From the NCBI GenBank assembly GCA_019694615.1, contig JAIBBP010000016.1:1-64000 (forward strand): a DNA stretch of 64,000 nt. The letters run 5' to 3'. Position numbers and translations under genes: made by a program. The notes below the pieces were generated by a model. That model searched no databases. It was not told where the DNA came from and was given only the letters and a program-made list of their open reading frames with translations. The DNA comes from Microthrixaceae bacterium. GTDB taxonomy: Bacteria; Actinomycetota; Acidimicrobiia; Acidimicrobiales; Microtrichaceae. Shown here piece by piece: positions 43,165 through 52,500 of the stretch. The stretch's first letter is position 1. The number at the start of each line of letters is the position of its first letter.

Positions 43165-44403
43165 ATGGACGTGACACCTCAGCTCATCGAGCAGATCGAC
43201 TTCGCCGAGAAGTTCCGCGGGTATGACCCCGATCAGGTCGACGACTTCCTCGAGCGGGTCGGCGCCGCGATAGCCGAGCTCACGAAGAACGTGCACGAGG
43301 CCACGCAGCGCGCGGAGCGCGCCGAGGCCGATCTGCGGAACCTCCCCGATGCCGGGCGCACCCCCGTGGCCGCCATGTCGGACGAGGAGGAGGCGATGCA
43401 GTCGACCCGCACCTTGATGATGGCCAAGCGCACCGCCGACGCCGCCATCGCCGACGCACGCGAGGAAGCACAGAAGCTCGTCGCCGATGCCCGCGGTACG
43501 GCCGACCAGCAGGTCCGCGACGCTCGCACCGAAGCCGACCGGATCGTTGGTGAGGCGCGGGTCGCTGCTGACCAGATGACCCAGAAGGCGACGGCCGAGG
43601 CCAACCGGGAATATGGCGCCCGCCGCGACCAGATCCTGGCGGAGATCGGCGACTTGGAGAACCGCAAGGTGGGCGTCGCAGGCCAGTTGGCGGCAATCGA
43701 GGCGCGGTTGAGCGAGTACCGCTCGGGTCTCTCCACCATCCACGGTGCCATCAGCGACATCCTCGAGAACCCCGAGGCCGCGCTGCGCAGCCCGATCCCG
43801 GGCGTCGATCTGGCCGCCGCGGCACGGCCGGCTGCGCCATCGTTCGAATCCACCCGGTCGATCGACCACGCGACCCCGGGCGTCGAGCACGGCTCAGCCG
43901 GCGTCGCCGAAGCCGATGCGGGCCACGACGCCCACGGCATCGCCCCGGCCTTCTCCGGTTCGACAGCCGACGAGTCGGGTGAGGTCCGGGACGCGTTCGG
44001 TGACGCGACGCTGCTGCACCCAGACGACCTCGCCGTTGCGTACTCCGAGTCGACGACCGAGATGCTCACCACCGCCGACCTGTCCTGGGGTGACGACTCG
44101 GCGCAGGACGCGTCCTCCGCGGACCCGTGGGGCCCCGGGAGTTGGGGTGAAGTGTCGGCGTTCGCAGATTCCGCCACTCCGGGTCCGGAGGGCGAGGCGT
44201 TCGACTACGCGGGTGCCACGACCACCGAGACCACGGCGTTCAGCGACTTCCCCTCCGAGGGGCTGCCCGTCATCGGCCAGGATCGCTACAACCGCGACCT
44301 CGACCAGGCGGTGAACGAACCCGCTGGTCACGACGACGCGATGACGGCGTTCTTCGAGGGTGACGACGAGCCGCAGACCCGTAGGTTCGGGCGGCGCCGC
44401 TAA
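43165..44403 (+). CDS. divIVA: DivIVA/Wag31-like polar growth protein
   Basis: 412 residues. The N-terminal DivIVA lipid-binding domain (IEQIDFAEKFRGYDPDQVDDFLERV) is followed by a long coiled coil (about 30-200, many heptads) and an acidic, low-complexity C-terminus ending RRFGRRR. Expected to mark negatively curved membrane and guide growth or division. The yggT gene usually found between sepF and divIVA is absent. A strong hairpin follows 52 bases after the stop. Confidence 0.9.
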   Translation: MDVTPQLIEQIDFAEKFRGYDPDQVDDFLERVGAAIAELTKNVHEATQRAERAEADLRNLPDAGRTPVAAMSDEEEAMQSTRTLMMAKRTADAAIADAREEAQKLVADARGTADQQVRDARTEADRIVGEARVAADQMTQKATAEANREYGARRDQILAEIGDLENRKVGVAGQLAAIEARLSEYRSGLSTIHGAISDILENPEAALRSPIPGVDLAAAARPAAPSFESTRSIDHATPGVEHGSAGVAEADAGHDAHGIAPAFSGSTADESGEVRDAFGDATLLHPDDLAVAYSESTTEMLTTADLSWGDDSAQDASSADPWGPGSWGEVSAFADSATPGPEGEAFDYAGATTTETTAFSDFPSEGLPVIGQDRYNRDLDQAVNEPAGHDDAMTAFFEGDDEPQTRRFGRRR

Positions 44404-44454
44404 CGAGCTCGGGGCCGCGGCTGCCGAGCCCCGGCAGAGTTTGTTGGGAGACCC

Positions 44455-44490
44455 CGATGTGGCCCCGGCCGTGTGGCCGGGGCCACATCG
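44455..44490. terminator. Strong hairpin closing the dcw cluster
   Basis: Perfect 16-bp stem (44455-44470 with 44475-44490) around GTGT, 52 bases after the divIVA stop. No T run follows, which is common for high-GC actinobacterial terminators. It likely ends the division-cluster transcript before the DksA-like gene. Confidence 0.75.
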
Positions 44491-44659
44491 CGTCGGTTCA
44501 GGTCCGTCTTCGGGCAGATCCCTCGCCGTGGGTCGGAACGGCGTCTAGGCTGCCTCGACTCACCGGACAGGTTCCATCGCCGGTGTGCACCACCACACGT
44601 CGCCGGTCGAGTCCGCGACGTCGATCTGCACGGTAGGTCCAGGCCGTGTGAGGGGGATC

Positions 44660-45670
44660 ATGGCAGCGTTGAAGAAGACGGCGTCGGCAGCGGCGAAGGC
44701 CATTGCCAAGGCTGTCGTCAAGGGCAGCGGCGCGCGAGGCGGCGAGAAGGCACCAGCTGGAAATCGCGCAACGAAGTCGGCGAGTGCGCCGGCTCGATCC
44801 GCCGCTGCTGCTAGAAAGACAACCCCCTCCCCGGCTGCAAAGCGCCCTGCAAAGGCGTCAGCTCCGGCCCCAGGGCCGGCGAAGTCACCACGTACCCGTC
44901 CCGCCAAGGAAACCGCAGTGCCGACGAAGAAGTCCACCTCCACCGCATCAACCACGGCAAAGAAGGCCCCGGCCAAGGCCCAGTCCAAGGCGACGGCCAA
45001 GGCCACGGCAGCAAAGGCCCCGTCCAAAGCGCCGTCCAAAGCTGCGGCGGCGAAGAAGGCAGCCCCAGCGAAGGCCGCAGCGAAAAAGGCAGCGTCCGCC
45101 GAGAAGCCATCGACGATCAAGAAGGCTCCGGTCAAGAAGGCTCCGGCGAAGAAGACTGCGGCGAAGACTCCGCCAGCTCCGGCGAAGAAGGCGGCGCCTG
45201 CCAAAGCCGCGCCCGTGTCCGTTGCGCCGGTCACCTCGGTGCTGGGCAGCCTGCCCCGTCCGGGAAAGGACGCTCCGGCACGACTGACGAAGTCGCCGTA
45301 CGACGCGAAGTTCCTCGAGTCACAGCGAGCGCTCCTCCTCAAGGAACGCGAGCAGTACTCCCGTCAGGCGGAAGCGCTCCTCGCAGAGGCGCAGGCCCTG
45401 ACGGCCAACCGTGAGCCGGGCGACGTGCAGTTCGACGAGGAATCCGGCGAAGGCGACACACTCGCTGTGGAGCGCGACCATGACCTCGAGCTCAGCGCGC
45501 GGGCTCGCGCCACCGTCGAGGACATCGACCTCGCACTTGAGCGAATCGACAACGGCGTGTACGGCATTTGTGCGGGCTCGGGACAGGCGATCCCGAAGGA
45601 GCGCCTGAAGGCGATCCCGTGGGCCACCGAGCGAGTCGAGTACAAGGTGGGTGGCTTCGGCCGCCTGTAG
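44660..45670 (+). CDS. DksA/TraR-like protein with histone-H1-like Lys/Ala/Pro N-terminus
   Basis: 336 residues. Residues 1-210 are nearly all Lys, Ala and Pro (KKAPAKK-type units), like histone H1 tails. The C-terminal 120 residues match DksA/TraR (FLESQRALLLKEREQYS coiled coil, then DLALERIDNGVYGICAGSGQ). The zinc finger is degenerate, with only one of four Cys kept. ATG at 44660 has AGGGGG just upstream. It could bind DNA through the basic tail and RNA polymerase through the DksA part; both are inferences. Upstream of lspA, an arrangement also seen in other Actinobacteria. Confidence 0.8.
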   Translation: MAALKKTASAAAKAIAKAVVKGSGARGGEKAPAGNRATKSASAPARSAAAARKTTPSPAAKRPAKASAPAPGPAKSPRTRPAKETAVPTKKSTSTASTTAKKAPAKAQSKATAKATAAKAPSKAPSKAAAAKKAAPAKAAAKKAASAEKPSTIKKAPVKKAPAKKTAAKTPPAPAKKAAPAKAAPVSVAPVTSVLGSLPRPGKDAPARLTKSPYDAKFLESQRALLLKEREQYSRQAEALLAEAQALTANREPGDVQFDEESGEGDTLAVERDHDLELSARARATVEDIDLALERIDNGVYGICAGSGQAIPKERLKAIPWATERVEYKVGGFGRL

Positions 45671-45701
45671 AGACGCGACTGCCAGCCAGTACGATTCACT
45701 C

Positions 45702-46292
45702 ATGCCGGACGAGCCAAACTCGATCATCCGCGTCTACACGCCGTTGGTCGCTGTGGCCGCCATCGTCCTTGTGGTGGATCAGGTCACCAAGGAGTGGGCA
45801 ACGGGCCTCGACAAATGCGTCGACCTTGTTGAGCGGCCTACCGTCGGCTTCTGCCTGGCCCACAACGAAGGTATGGCCTTCAGTTTCGGGTGGGGATCGG
45901 GTCCGATCATCGCCGGAGTCGCCGTGTTGATCGTCGGAGCGTTGCTGTTCTCCGCCCGGAAGGTTCCCTTGGGGAGCCGCCTTCTCATGGGCGCGATCGC
46001 CGGCGGGGCCCTCGGAAACGTTCTGGATCGGGGGTTCCGAGCGCCAGCACCGCGCTCGACGAACAGCGGTTTCATGAGCGGTGCAGTCGTCGACTTCCTC
46101 TACAGCAGCTTCTGGGCGACGTTCAACATCGCCGACACCGCCATCGTCGTCGGGGGCCTGCTCCTGGCGGTGGCCCTCTGGCGACTTCCGGACCCCGAGA
46201 CCGATCCCGACGTCGCCTCCCCGGACGGCGTCCTCAACACGGGGGCGTCCGCCCCCGACGCCGACACCGACACCTCGACGATCACCCCGTGA
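45702..46292 (+). CDS. lspA: Signal peptidase II
   Basis: 196 residues, four membrane helices. Catalytic Asp pair in GNVLDRGF and FNIADTAI, plus VVDQVTKEWA and the NEGMAFSF segment. Cleaves prolipoprotein signal peptides after lipidation; several lipoproteins occur in this window. A charged C-terminal extension of about 30 residues is added. ATG at 45702; the stop overlaps the rluD start. Confidence 0.93.
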   Translation: MPDEPNSIIRVYTPLVAVAAIVLVVDQVTKEWATGLDKCVDLVERPTVGFCLAHNEGMAFSFGWGSGPIIAGVAVLIVGALLFSARKVPLGSRLLMGAIAGGALGNVLDRGFRAPAPRSTNSGFMSGAVVDFLYSSFWATFNIADTAIVVGGLLLAVALWRLPDPETDPDVASPDGVLNTGASAPDADTDTSTITP

Positions 46293-47203
46293 TCTCTGAG
46301 GTCATCCCCGCTGCACTGGACGGTGAGCGGATCGATCGGGTCGTAGCGATGCTGAGTGACTGCACCCGAGCGGAAGCGGCGGCTGCGATCGCCTCGGGCA
46401 CGGTCAGCGTCGCCGGCAAAGTCGCGACCAAACCGTCGACCAAGGTGCGCACCGACCAGGTGGTCGACATCTCGGCGGACCCCCACGTGCCCGAACCGCT
46501 CCCCGTCGCCGACCCCTCCGTGGAGGTCCACGTCATCCATGAGGACGATGCGGTGCTTGTGGTGGACAAGCCCGCGGGCCTGGTGGTTCACCCCGGCGCG
46601 GGAACCCGCGACGGCACCCTCGTGAACGGCCTGTTGGCTCGGTATCCGGACCTGGCGGGGGTCGGCCAGCCCCACCGTCCCGGGATAGTCCACCGGCTCG
46701 ACAAGGGCACGTCGGGCCTGATGGTGGTCGCACGTACCGACGACGCCTACGACGACCTCGTCGACCAGCTCTCGACCCACGAGGTCGAGCGGGAGTACGA
46801 GTCGCTCGTGTGGGGCGAGATGGCGTCGACGACGGGCACGATCGATGCTCCCGTCGGGCGATCCCGCCGCAATCCGCTTCTAATGACGGTGAGCGCGGAT
46901 GGTCGCTTCGCCAGAACCCACTACGAGGTCATCGAGCGCTTCGTCGACCCACAGTCCATGACCCACGTTCTGTTGCGCCTCGAGACGGGCCGAACCCATC
47001 AGATCCGGGTGCACTTGCGCAGCATCGGCCACCCGGTGGCCGGCGATGACACCTACGGGGGGCGCCGTCCGTTGCTGGAGCTGAGTCGTCCGTTCCTGCA
47101 CGCCCGTCGCTTGCGCTTCGCTCATCCGGCAACCGGAGACGACGTCGAGTTCAACAGTCCGCTCGCCGACGACCTCGCCGGGCTGCTAGCGACCCTCGCG
47201 TAG
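46289..47203 (+). CDS. rluD: Pseudouridine synthase, RluD family
   Basis: 304 residues. N-terminal S4 RNA-binding domain (RIDRVVAMLSDCTRAEA), then the catalytic domain with Asp in VHRLDKGTSGLMVVA and the terminal RTHQIRVHLRSIGHPVAGD. Modifies uridines in 23S rRNA. GTG start overlaps lspA by four bases, so the two are coupled, an arrangement conserved widely. Confidence 0.93.
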   Translation: MISEVIPAALDGERIDRVVAMLSDCTRAEAAAAIASGTVSVAGKVATKPSTKVRTDQVVDISADPHVPEPLPVADPSVEVHVIHEDDAVLVVDKPAGLVVHPGAGTRDGTLVNGLLARYPDLAGVGQPHRPGIVHRLDKGTSGLMVVARTDDAYDDLVDQLSTHEVEREYESLVWGEMASTTGTIDAPVGRSRRNPLLMTVSADGRFARTHYEVIERFVDPQSMTHVLLRLETGRTHQIRVHLRSIGHPVAGDDTYGGRRPLLELSRPFLHARRLRFAHPATGDDVEFNSPLADDLAGLLATLA

Positions 47204-47220
47204 GTCGATTTGGACAGGGC

Positions 47221-47661
47221 TCAGTCGGTTGCCGGCCAGGCGCGGTCGCCGCTGGTGATGGACGACAGTTCCGCGAGCGTGTAGGCGCCGAGCGCCCGCT
47301 GCATCTGGTCGCCCACGTCAGCCCAGATGGCCAACAGCACACACTGACCCTCATGGTCGCAGGCACCGTTGGTGTGCGGCTTGCCGAAGTCGCCCGCCTG
47401 GATGGGGCCGTCGACAGCACTGACGATCTCGGCGAGGGTGATCTCCGCCGGCGGTCGGGCGAGAACGTAGCCGCCGCCGACACCCCGCTTGGATCGGACG
47501 AGGCCGGCGCCCTTGAGTGCCAGGAGGATCTGCTCCAGATACGGCTGGGGGAGTCCGGTTCGCTCTGCGATGTCGCGAACCGACGTCGGGCCGTCGCATT
47601 CGTGGAGCGCCAGCGAGAGCAGCGCCCGGCTCGCGTAGTCGCCGCGTGTCGAAACCTTCAC
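47221..47661 (-). CDS. Rrf2 family transcriptional regulator
   Basis: 146 residues. Winged helix VSTRGDYASRALLSLALH, TSVRDIAERTGLPQPYLEQIL and GGYVLARP are typical Rrf2. The possible cluster-binding loop has only two Cys (ACDHEGQC); the third Cys of IscR/NsrR is missing, so an Fe-S cluster of standard type is doubtful. GTG at 47661 chosen, because upstream codons are not homologous. Divergent from the phosphodiesterase-family gene, so both may be regulated from the 64-base gap. Confidence 0.85.
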   Translation of the reverse strand: MKVSTRGDYASRALLSLALHECDGPTSVRDIAERTGLPQPYLEQILLALKGAGLVRSKRGVGGGYVLARPPAEITLAEIVSAVDGPIQAGDFGKPHTNGACDHEGQCVLLAIWADVGDQMQRALGAYTLAELSSITSGDRAWPATD

Positions 47662-47725
47662 CGCTCCATCGTAGGTCGAGGCTCGAGCGCGCCATTGCCG
47701 CAGCGGCGCACTACCGTTGCGAGCA

Positions 47726-48835
47726 GTGACGGCCACTTCGAACCCCCAACCGGTCATCCCCGCGTACGGAGCGGCTTGCACGTCGAGCGTGATCCCGGCG
47801 CTGGTCGGCGATCCGGCCGACGCGCCCGACTGGCTGCAGGCCGGTGCGATCGGTGCCGACCAGACGATCGTGCTGGTGCTGGACGGGCTCGGATGGATGC
47901 AGCTCCAGGATCGCTTGTCGTTGATGCCCACGCTCGCTGCGATGGACGGGCAGGCCATCACCACTGTCTGCCCGTCGACCACGGCGACTGCGCTGACGTC
48001 CATCACCACGGGTCTCCCGCCGGGGGAACACGGCGTGATGGGCTACCGCATGGCCATCGGACGGGATGTGCTCAACGTGTTGCGATGGACGACGCACCGT
48101 GGCGACGCTCGACAGTCGATCCCTCCCCGTTCGATCAACGCTCACGATCCGTTCGGCTCGCAGCGTCCGCCGATCGTGGTTCGGGCCGAGTTCGAGCACT
48201 CGGGATTCACGGCCGCTCACCTCTACAACACGAGGTTGGTCGGCTACCGGATGCCGTCGACGATGGTGGTCGAGGTTGCGCGCCTGGCGCGATCCGGCGA
48301 GCCGTTCATCTACGTGTACTACGACGGAATCGACAAGGTCGCCCACGAGTACGGCCTCGGCGAGCACTACGAGGCCGAGCTGGTGGCAGTCGAGTGGATG
48401 ATCAAGTACCTGGTCGAGGTGTTGCCGCCGCGGTCGGCGTTGTTGATCACCGCGGATCATGGTCACATCGAGGTGCCGACGGTCGTTCGCCCGAGCCCCG
48501 AGGTGCTGAGCGGCGTCGACTTTCAGTCCGGCGAGGCGCGGTTCAGATGGCTGCACGCGCTTCCTGGGGCGGCCACCGACGTGCTGGAGGCGGCACGCGA
48601 GCAGCACAGCGACGTGTCGTGGGTTCGTTCCCGACAGGAGTGCATCGACGAGGGGTGGTTCGGTCCGGTCGTCACTCCTGCTGCTGCGAATCGTCTGGGC
48701 GACGTAGCGCTCGTTCCGTTCGAACCGATCGCGTTCGAGGAACCGACCGACACCGGGCCCTACGAGTTGGTCGGGCGCCACGGCTCGCTGACAGCGGCCG
48801 AGGTGCTGGTGCCTCTCCTGGTCGCACGGAAGTAG
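47726..48835 (+). CDS. Alkaline phosphatase superfamily protein (nucleotide pyrophosphatase/phosphodiesterase-like)
   Basis: 369 residues. Metal and nucleophile motifs: VLVLDGLGW (Asp), CPSTTATALTSITTG (Thr nucleophile), YYDGIDKVAHEYG and ITADHGHIEV (metal His/Asp). No clear signal peptide, so likely cytoplasmic. Substrate unknown; phosphodiesters or phosphonates are typical. GTG at 47726; an in-frame TTG at 47717 is also possible. Divergent from the Rrf2 gene. Confidence 0.85.
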   Translation: MTATSNPQPVIPAYGAACTSSVIPALVGDPADAPDWLQAGAIGADQTIVLVLDGLGWMQLQDRLSLMPTLAAMDGQAITTVCPSTTATALTSITTGLPPGEHGVMGYRMAIGRDVLNVLRWTTHRGDARQSIPPRSINAHDPFGSQRPPIVVRAEFEHSGFTAAHLYNTRLVGYRMPSTMVVEVARLARSGEPFIYVYYDGIDKVAHEYGLGEHYEAELVAVEWMIKYLVEVLPPRSALLITADHGHIEVPTVVRPSPEVLSGVDFQSGEARFRWLHALPGAATDVLEAAREQHSDVSWVRSRQECIDEGWFGPVVTPAAANRLGDVALVPFEPIAFEEPTDTGPYELVGRHGSLTAAEVLVPLLVARK

Positions 48836-48883
48836 CCCGCCCCCGACACACCCGCCACCCCGCCCCAATCCGCCGCACCCAGG

Positions 48884-48936
48884 CCAAATGTGCTGCGAGG
48901 TGTGCGGTTTCGCGATTGTGGCGCAACACATTTCGG
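48884..48936. terminator. Imperfect inverted repeat after the phosphodiesterase-family gene
   Basis: AAATGTGCTGCG on the left matches GCAACACATTT on the right (one mismatch that would be G-U in RNA), separated by about 26 bases. About 50 bases beyond the gene stop and 50 before the bpa start. Could be a terminator; its sequence is unlike palindrome families A and B. Confidence 0.4.
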
Positions 48937-48986
48937 GTTCGGTGACTCGATCTCGCTGTCACACCCCTTGGCTAGAGTCGGATCCC

Positions 48987-49529
48987 ATGTCAGACCCTTC
49001 CCAGCCGTCTCCCACTCCGGAACACGACCATGAGGTCGTGAGCCCCGATCTGGTCGCTCCGGAGGGTGCGGTTGAGAAGGCAGACGGCACGGGTGCAGCC
49101 AACGAGGTCGAGCCGGGCAAGATCATTCGCATCGGCGGCATGGTGAAGCAGCTCCTCGAGGAGGTGCGGAACATGCAGCTCGACGAGGCCGCCCGCGATC
49201 AGCTCCGTGACATCTACGAGAACTCGATTGCCGAGCTTCGCTCAGCGCTGTCGTCCGAACTCGACGAGGAGCTCGAACGCCTGGCATTCGACTTCGACGA
49301 CGACAGCATCCCCACCGAGGCGCAGCTTCGCATCGCCAAGGCGCAGCTGGTTGGTTGGCTCGAGGGCCTCTTTCACGGCATCCAGGCCACGCTGATGGCG
49401 CAGCAGATGGCGGCGCGAAGCCAGCTCGAGACCATGCGCGGCCAGCTCGGCCAGGGTGGACCGCACGCGATGGGCGGGTCCGGAGGGGGAGCTGACCTTC
49501 CCACCCCGGGCGGGCCGGGCTACATCTGA
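48987..49529 (+). CDS. bpa: Bacterial proteasome activator (Bpa, DUF2587)
   Basis: 180 residues. The core KIIRIGGMVKQLLEEVRNMQ, then RIAKAQLVGWLEGLFHGIQ and AQQMAARSQLE is the DUF2587 four-helix domain. In mycobacteria Bpa forms a dodecameric ring that opens the 20S proteasome without ATP, docking through a C-terminal GQYL-type tail. Here the tail ends GGPGYI, which keeps the penultimate Tyr. Implies that the genome also encodes a 20S proteasome, not seen in this window. ATG at 48987; dnaE follows after 46 bases. Confidence 0.88.
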   Translation: MSDPSQPSPTPEHDHEVVSPDLVAPEGAVEKADGTGAANEVEPGKIIRIGGMVKQLLEEVRNMQLDEAARDQLRDIYENSIAELRSALSSELDEELERLAFDFDDDSIPTEAQLRIAKAQLVGWLEGLFHGIQATLMAQQMAARSQLETMRGQLGQGGPHAMGGSGGGADLPTPGGPGYI

Positions 49530-49575
49530 AGGTGGCACCCGCACGACGATCCCCCGAGCCCGTTGGGGTTCGGTG

Positions 49576-52500
49576 ATGGGCGATTCGTTCGTCCATCTCC
49601 ACCAGCACACCGAATACTCAATGCTCGACGGAGCTGCGCGAGTGGGCGACGTGGTCGTCGCTGCGGCGCGCGACGGCCAGCCCGCGATCGGGATCACCGA
49701 TCACGGCAACATGTACGGCGTTCTGGACTTCTACAAGGCGTGCCGCGATCAGGACGTGAAGCCGATCATCGGCTTCGAGGCGTACATGGCCCACGACTCG
49801 CGTCACGAGCGGCCGTCACGTCGCGGCAAGCAGGACGACTCGGGTGGCGACACCGAGGGCGGTAAGAAGCTCTACTACCACTTGACCCTGCTCGCCGAGA
49901 ACAACGTCGGCTACAAGAACCTGATCCAACTGTCCAGCCGGGCATTCATGGAGGGCTACTACTACAAGCCGCGCCTCGACTGGGATCTGCTCGAGTCCCA
50001 CGCCGAAGGAGTCATCGCTACGACCGGGTGCCTCGGCGGGCACGTCCTCCAGTCATTGATGAACGAGGGCTACGACGCCGCGCTGGCGAAAGCCGGCCGG
50101 CTCCAGGACATCTTCGGCCGCGACAACCTCTTCGTCGAGATCCAGGACCACGGCATCCAGGAGCAGATCGACACCAACCCCGATCTGCTGCGCATTGCCA
50201 AGGCTCTCAAGGCGCCCCTGCTCGCCACCAACGACAGCCACTACGTCCATCGCGACGACGCGGTCGCTCACGACGCTCTTTTGTGTGTGCAGACGGGCTC
50301 GTTGATGAGCGACACCGACCGGTTCAAGTTCCACGGCGACGAGCACTACCTCAAGACCGCCGAGGAGATGCGATACCTGTTCCGTGAGGCCGAGGTGGCG
50401 TGCGACAACACGCTGTGGATCGCCGAACGTGCCAACGTGGATATCGCGTTCGGCGATGCGCTGCTGCCGAACTTCCCGCTGCCCGACGAGTTCGAGACCG
50501 ACTCGGACTACCTGAGGCACCTGACGTTCGAGGGCGCCCGACTTCGGTGGGGCGACCCGTTGCCCCGCGAGGTGGTCGAGCGTCTCCACTTCGAACTGGG
50601 GGTCATCGCCCACATGGGCTTCAGTTCGTACTTCCTCATCGTCTGGGATCTCATCAAGCACGCTCGGGACAACGGGATCCGCGTCGGGCCCGGCCGTGGG
50701 TCCGCCGCCGGTTGTGCCGTCGCCTACACGCTGTGGATCACCGACCTCGACCCGATCAAGTACGACCTCCTGTTCGAGCGGTTCCTCAACCCGTCGCGTA
50801 TCTCCATGCCCGACATCGACATGGACTTCGACACCCGTTTTCGCGACGAGATGATCGGGTACGCAGCTGAGCGCTACGGCCGCGACCACGTTGCCCAAAT
50901 CGTCACGTTCTCCCAGATCAAGGCCCGAGCCGCGGTGCGCGACGCAGCCCGGGTGCTCGGCTACCCCTACATCGTCGGCGACAAGGTCGCGAAGGCGATG
51001 CCCCCGTTGATCATGGGTCGGGACACGCCGCTCGGTGCGTGCCTCGAGAAGAAGCCCAAGTTCGAGGAGGGCTACGCGATGGCCGCCGACCTCCGTTCGA
51101 TGTACGAGGCCGATCCCGACGTCAAGAAGGTCATCGATGTCGCCCGTGGCCTCGAGGGCCTGCGCCGCCAGGACGGTATCCATGCTGCGGCGGTGGTGAT
51201 CACGAAGGAGCCGCTCACCGAGTACCTCCCCATTCAGCGCAAGCCCGAGGCCGGCAAGCCGATCGAGGAGGCACCGGTCGTCACGCAGTACGAGATGAAC
51301 GGGGTCGAATCGCTCGGCCTGCTGAAGATGGACTTCCTCGGGCTTCGCAACCTCGACGTCATCAGTGACACCCTCGACCTCATCAAGAAGCACCGCGACA
51401 TCGACCTCGACATCGACAACGTGTCGCTCGACGATGGCCCCACCTATGACCTGCTCGGCCGTGGCGACACCATCGGGGTGTTCCAGTTGGAGGGGACTGC
51501 GATGCGGGCGCTCGTTCGCTCACTCGCTCCCGACAAGTTCGAGGACGTCGCCGCCCTCGTGGCCCTGTACCGCCCGGGCCCCATGTCGGTGAACATGCAC
51601 AACGACTACGCCGACATCAAGAACGGTCGCAAGCCGATCCAGTACTTCCACCCCGACGCGGAGGAGATCCTCGCCGACACCTATGGCCTGATGATCTACC
51701 AGGAGTCGGTGATGCGGGTCGCGCAGAAGTTCGCCGGCTATTCGCTCGCCGAGGCTGACAACCTGCGCAAGGCATGCGGCAAGAAGATCCGCGAGATGAT
51801 GGCCAAGGAGCGGGCCGGCTTCGTCGAGGGAGTCGAGAAGACAGGTTTCGGGGAGAAGCTCGGCACCGAACTGTTCGACATCATCGAGAAGTTCGCAGAC
51901 TACGCCTTCAACAAGAGCCACTCCTACGGCTACGGGCTCATCGCCTATCAAACGGCGTACCTCAAGGCGAACTTCCCCGCGGAGTACTTCGCCGCCCTGC
52001 TCACCAGCGTGAAGAGTTCGTTGGAGAAGGCCGCCATCTATCTCGCGGAGTGCCGGGTGATGGGCATCGACGTCACGGTGCCCGACGTGAACCGGTCCGA
52101 ATCGGACTTCACTCCGGTCTTCGTGGCCGATGAGGAGAGCGGACGCCGGGTCCAACAGATCAGCTTTGGCCTCTCGGCCGTTCGCAACGTCGGTGAGGGC
52201 TTGGTGGACCTCATCGTGAAAGCCCGCGACGAGGGCGGTGCGTTCGCCGACTTCTACGACTTCTGCGAACGGGTCGACACCACCGTCCTCAACAAGCGGA
52301 CGATCGAGTCGCTGATCAAAGCCGGCGGGTTCGACTCGTGTGGTCATCCTCGACAAGGGCTGCTCACGGTCTTCGAGCAGATCGTCGACTCGACCGTCGC
52401 CCGCCGACGTGAACGCGACATGGGGGTGATGTCACTGTTCGGTGACGTCGAGGACACCAGCACCGGCTTCAACGAGAAGGCGCGGATCCCCGACCTCGAG

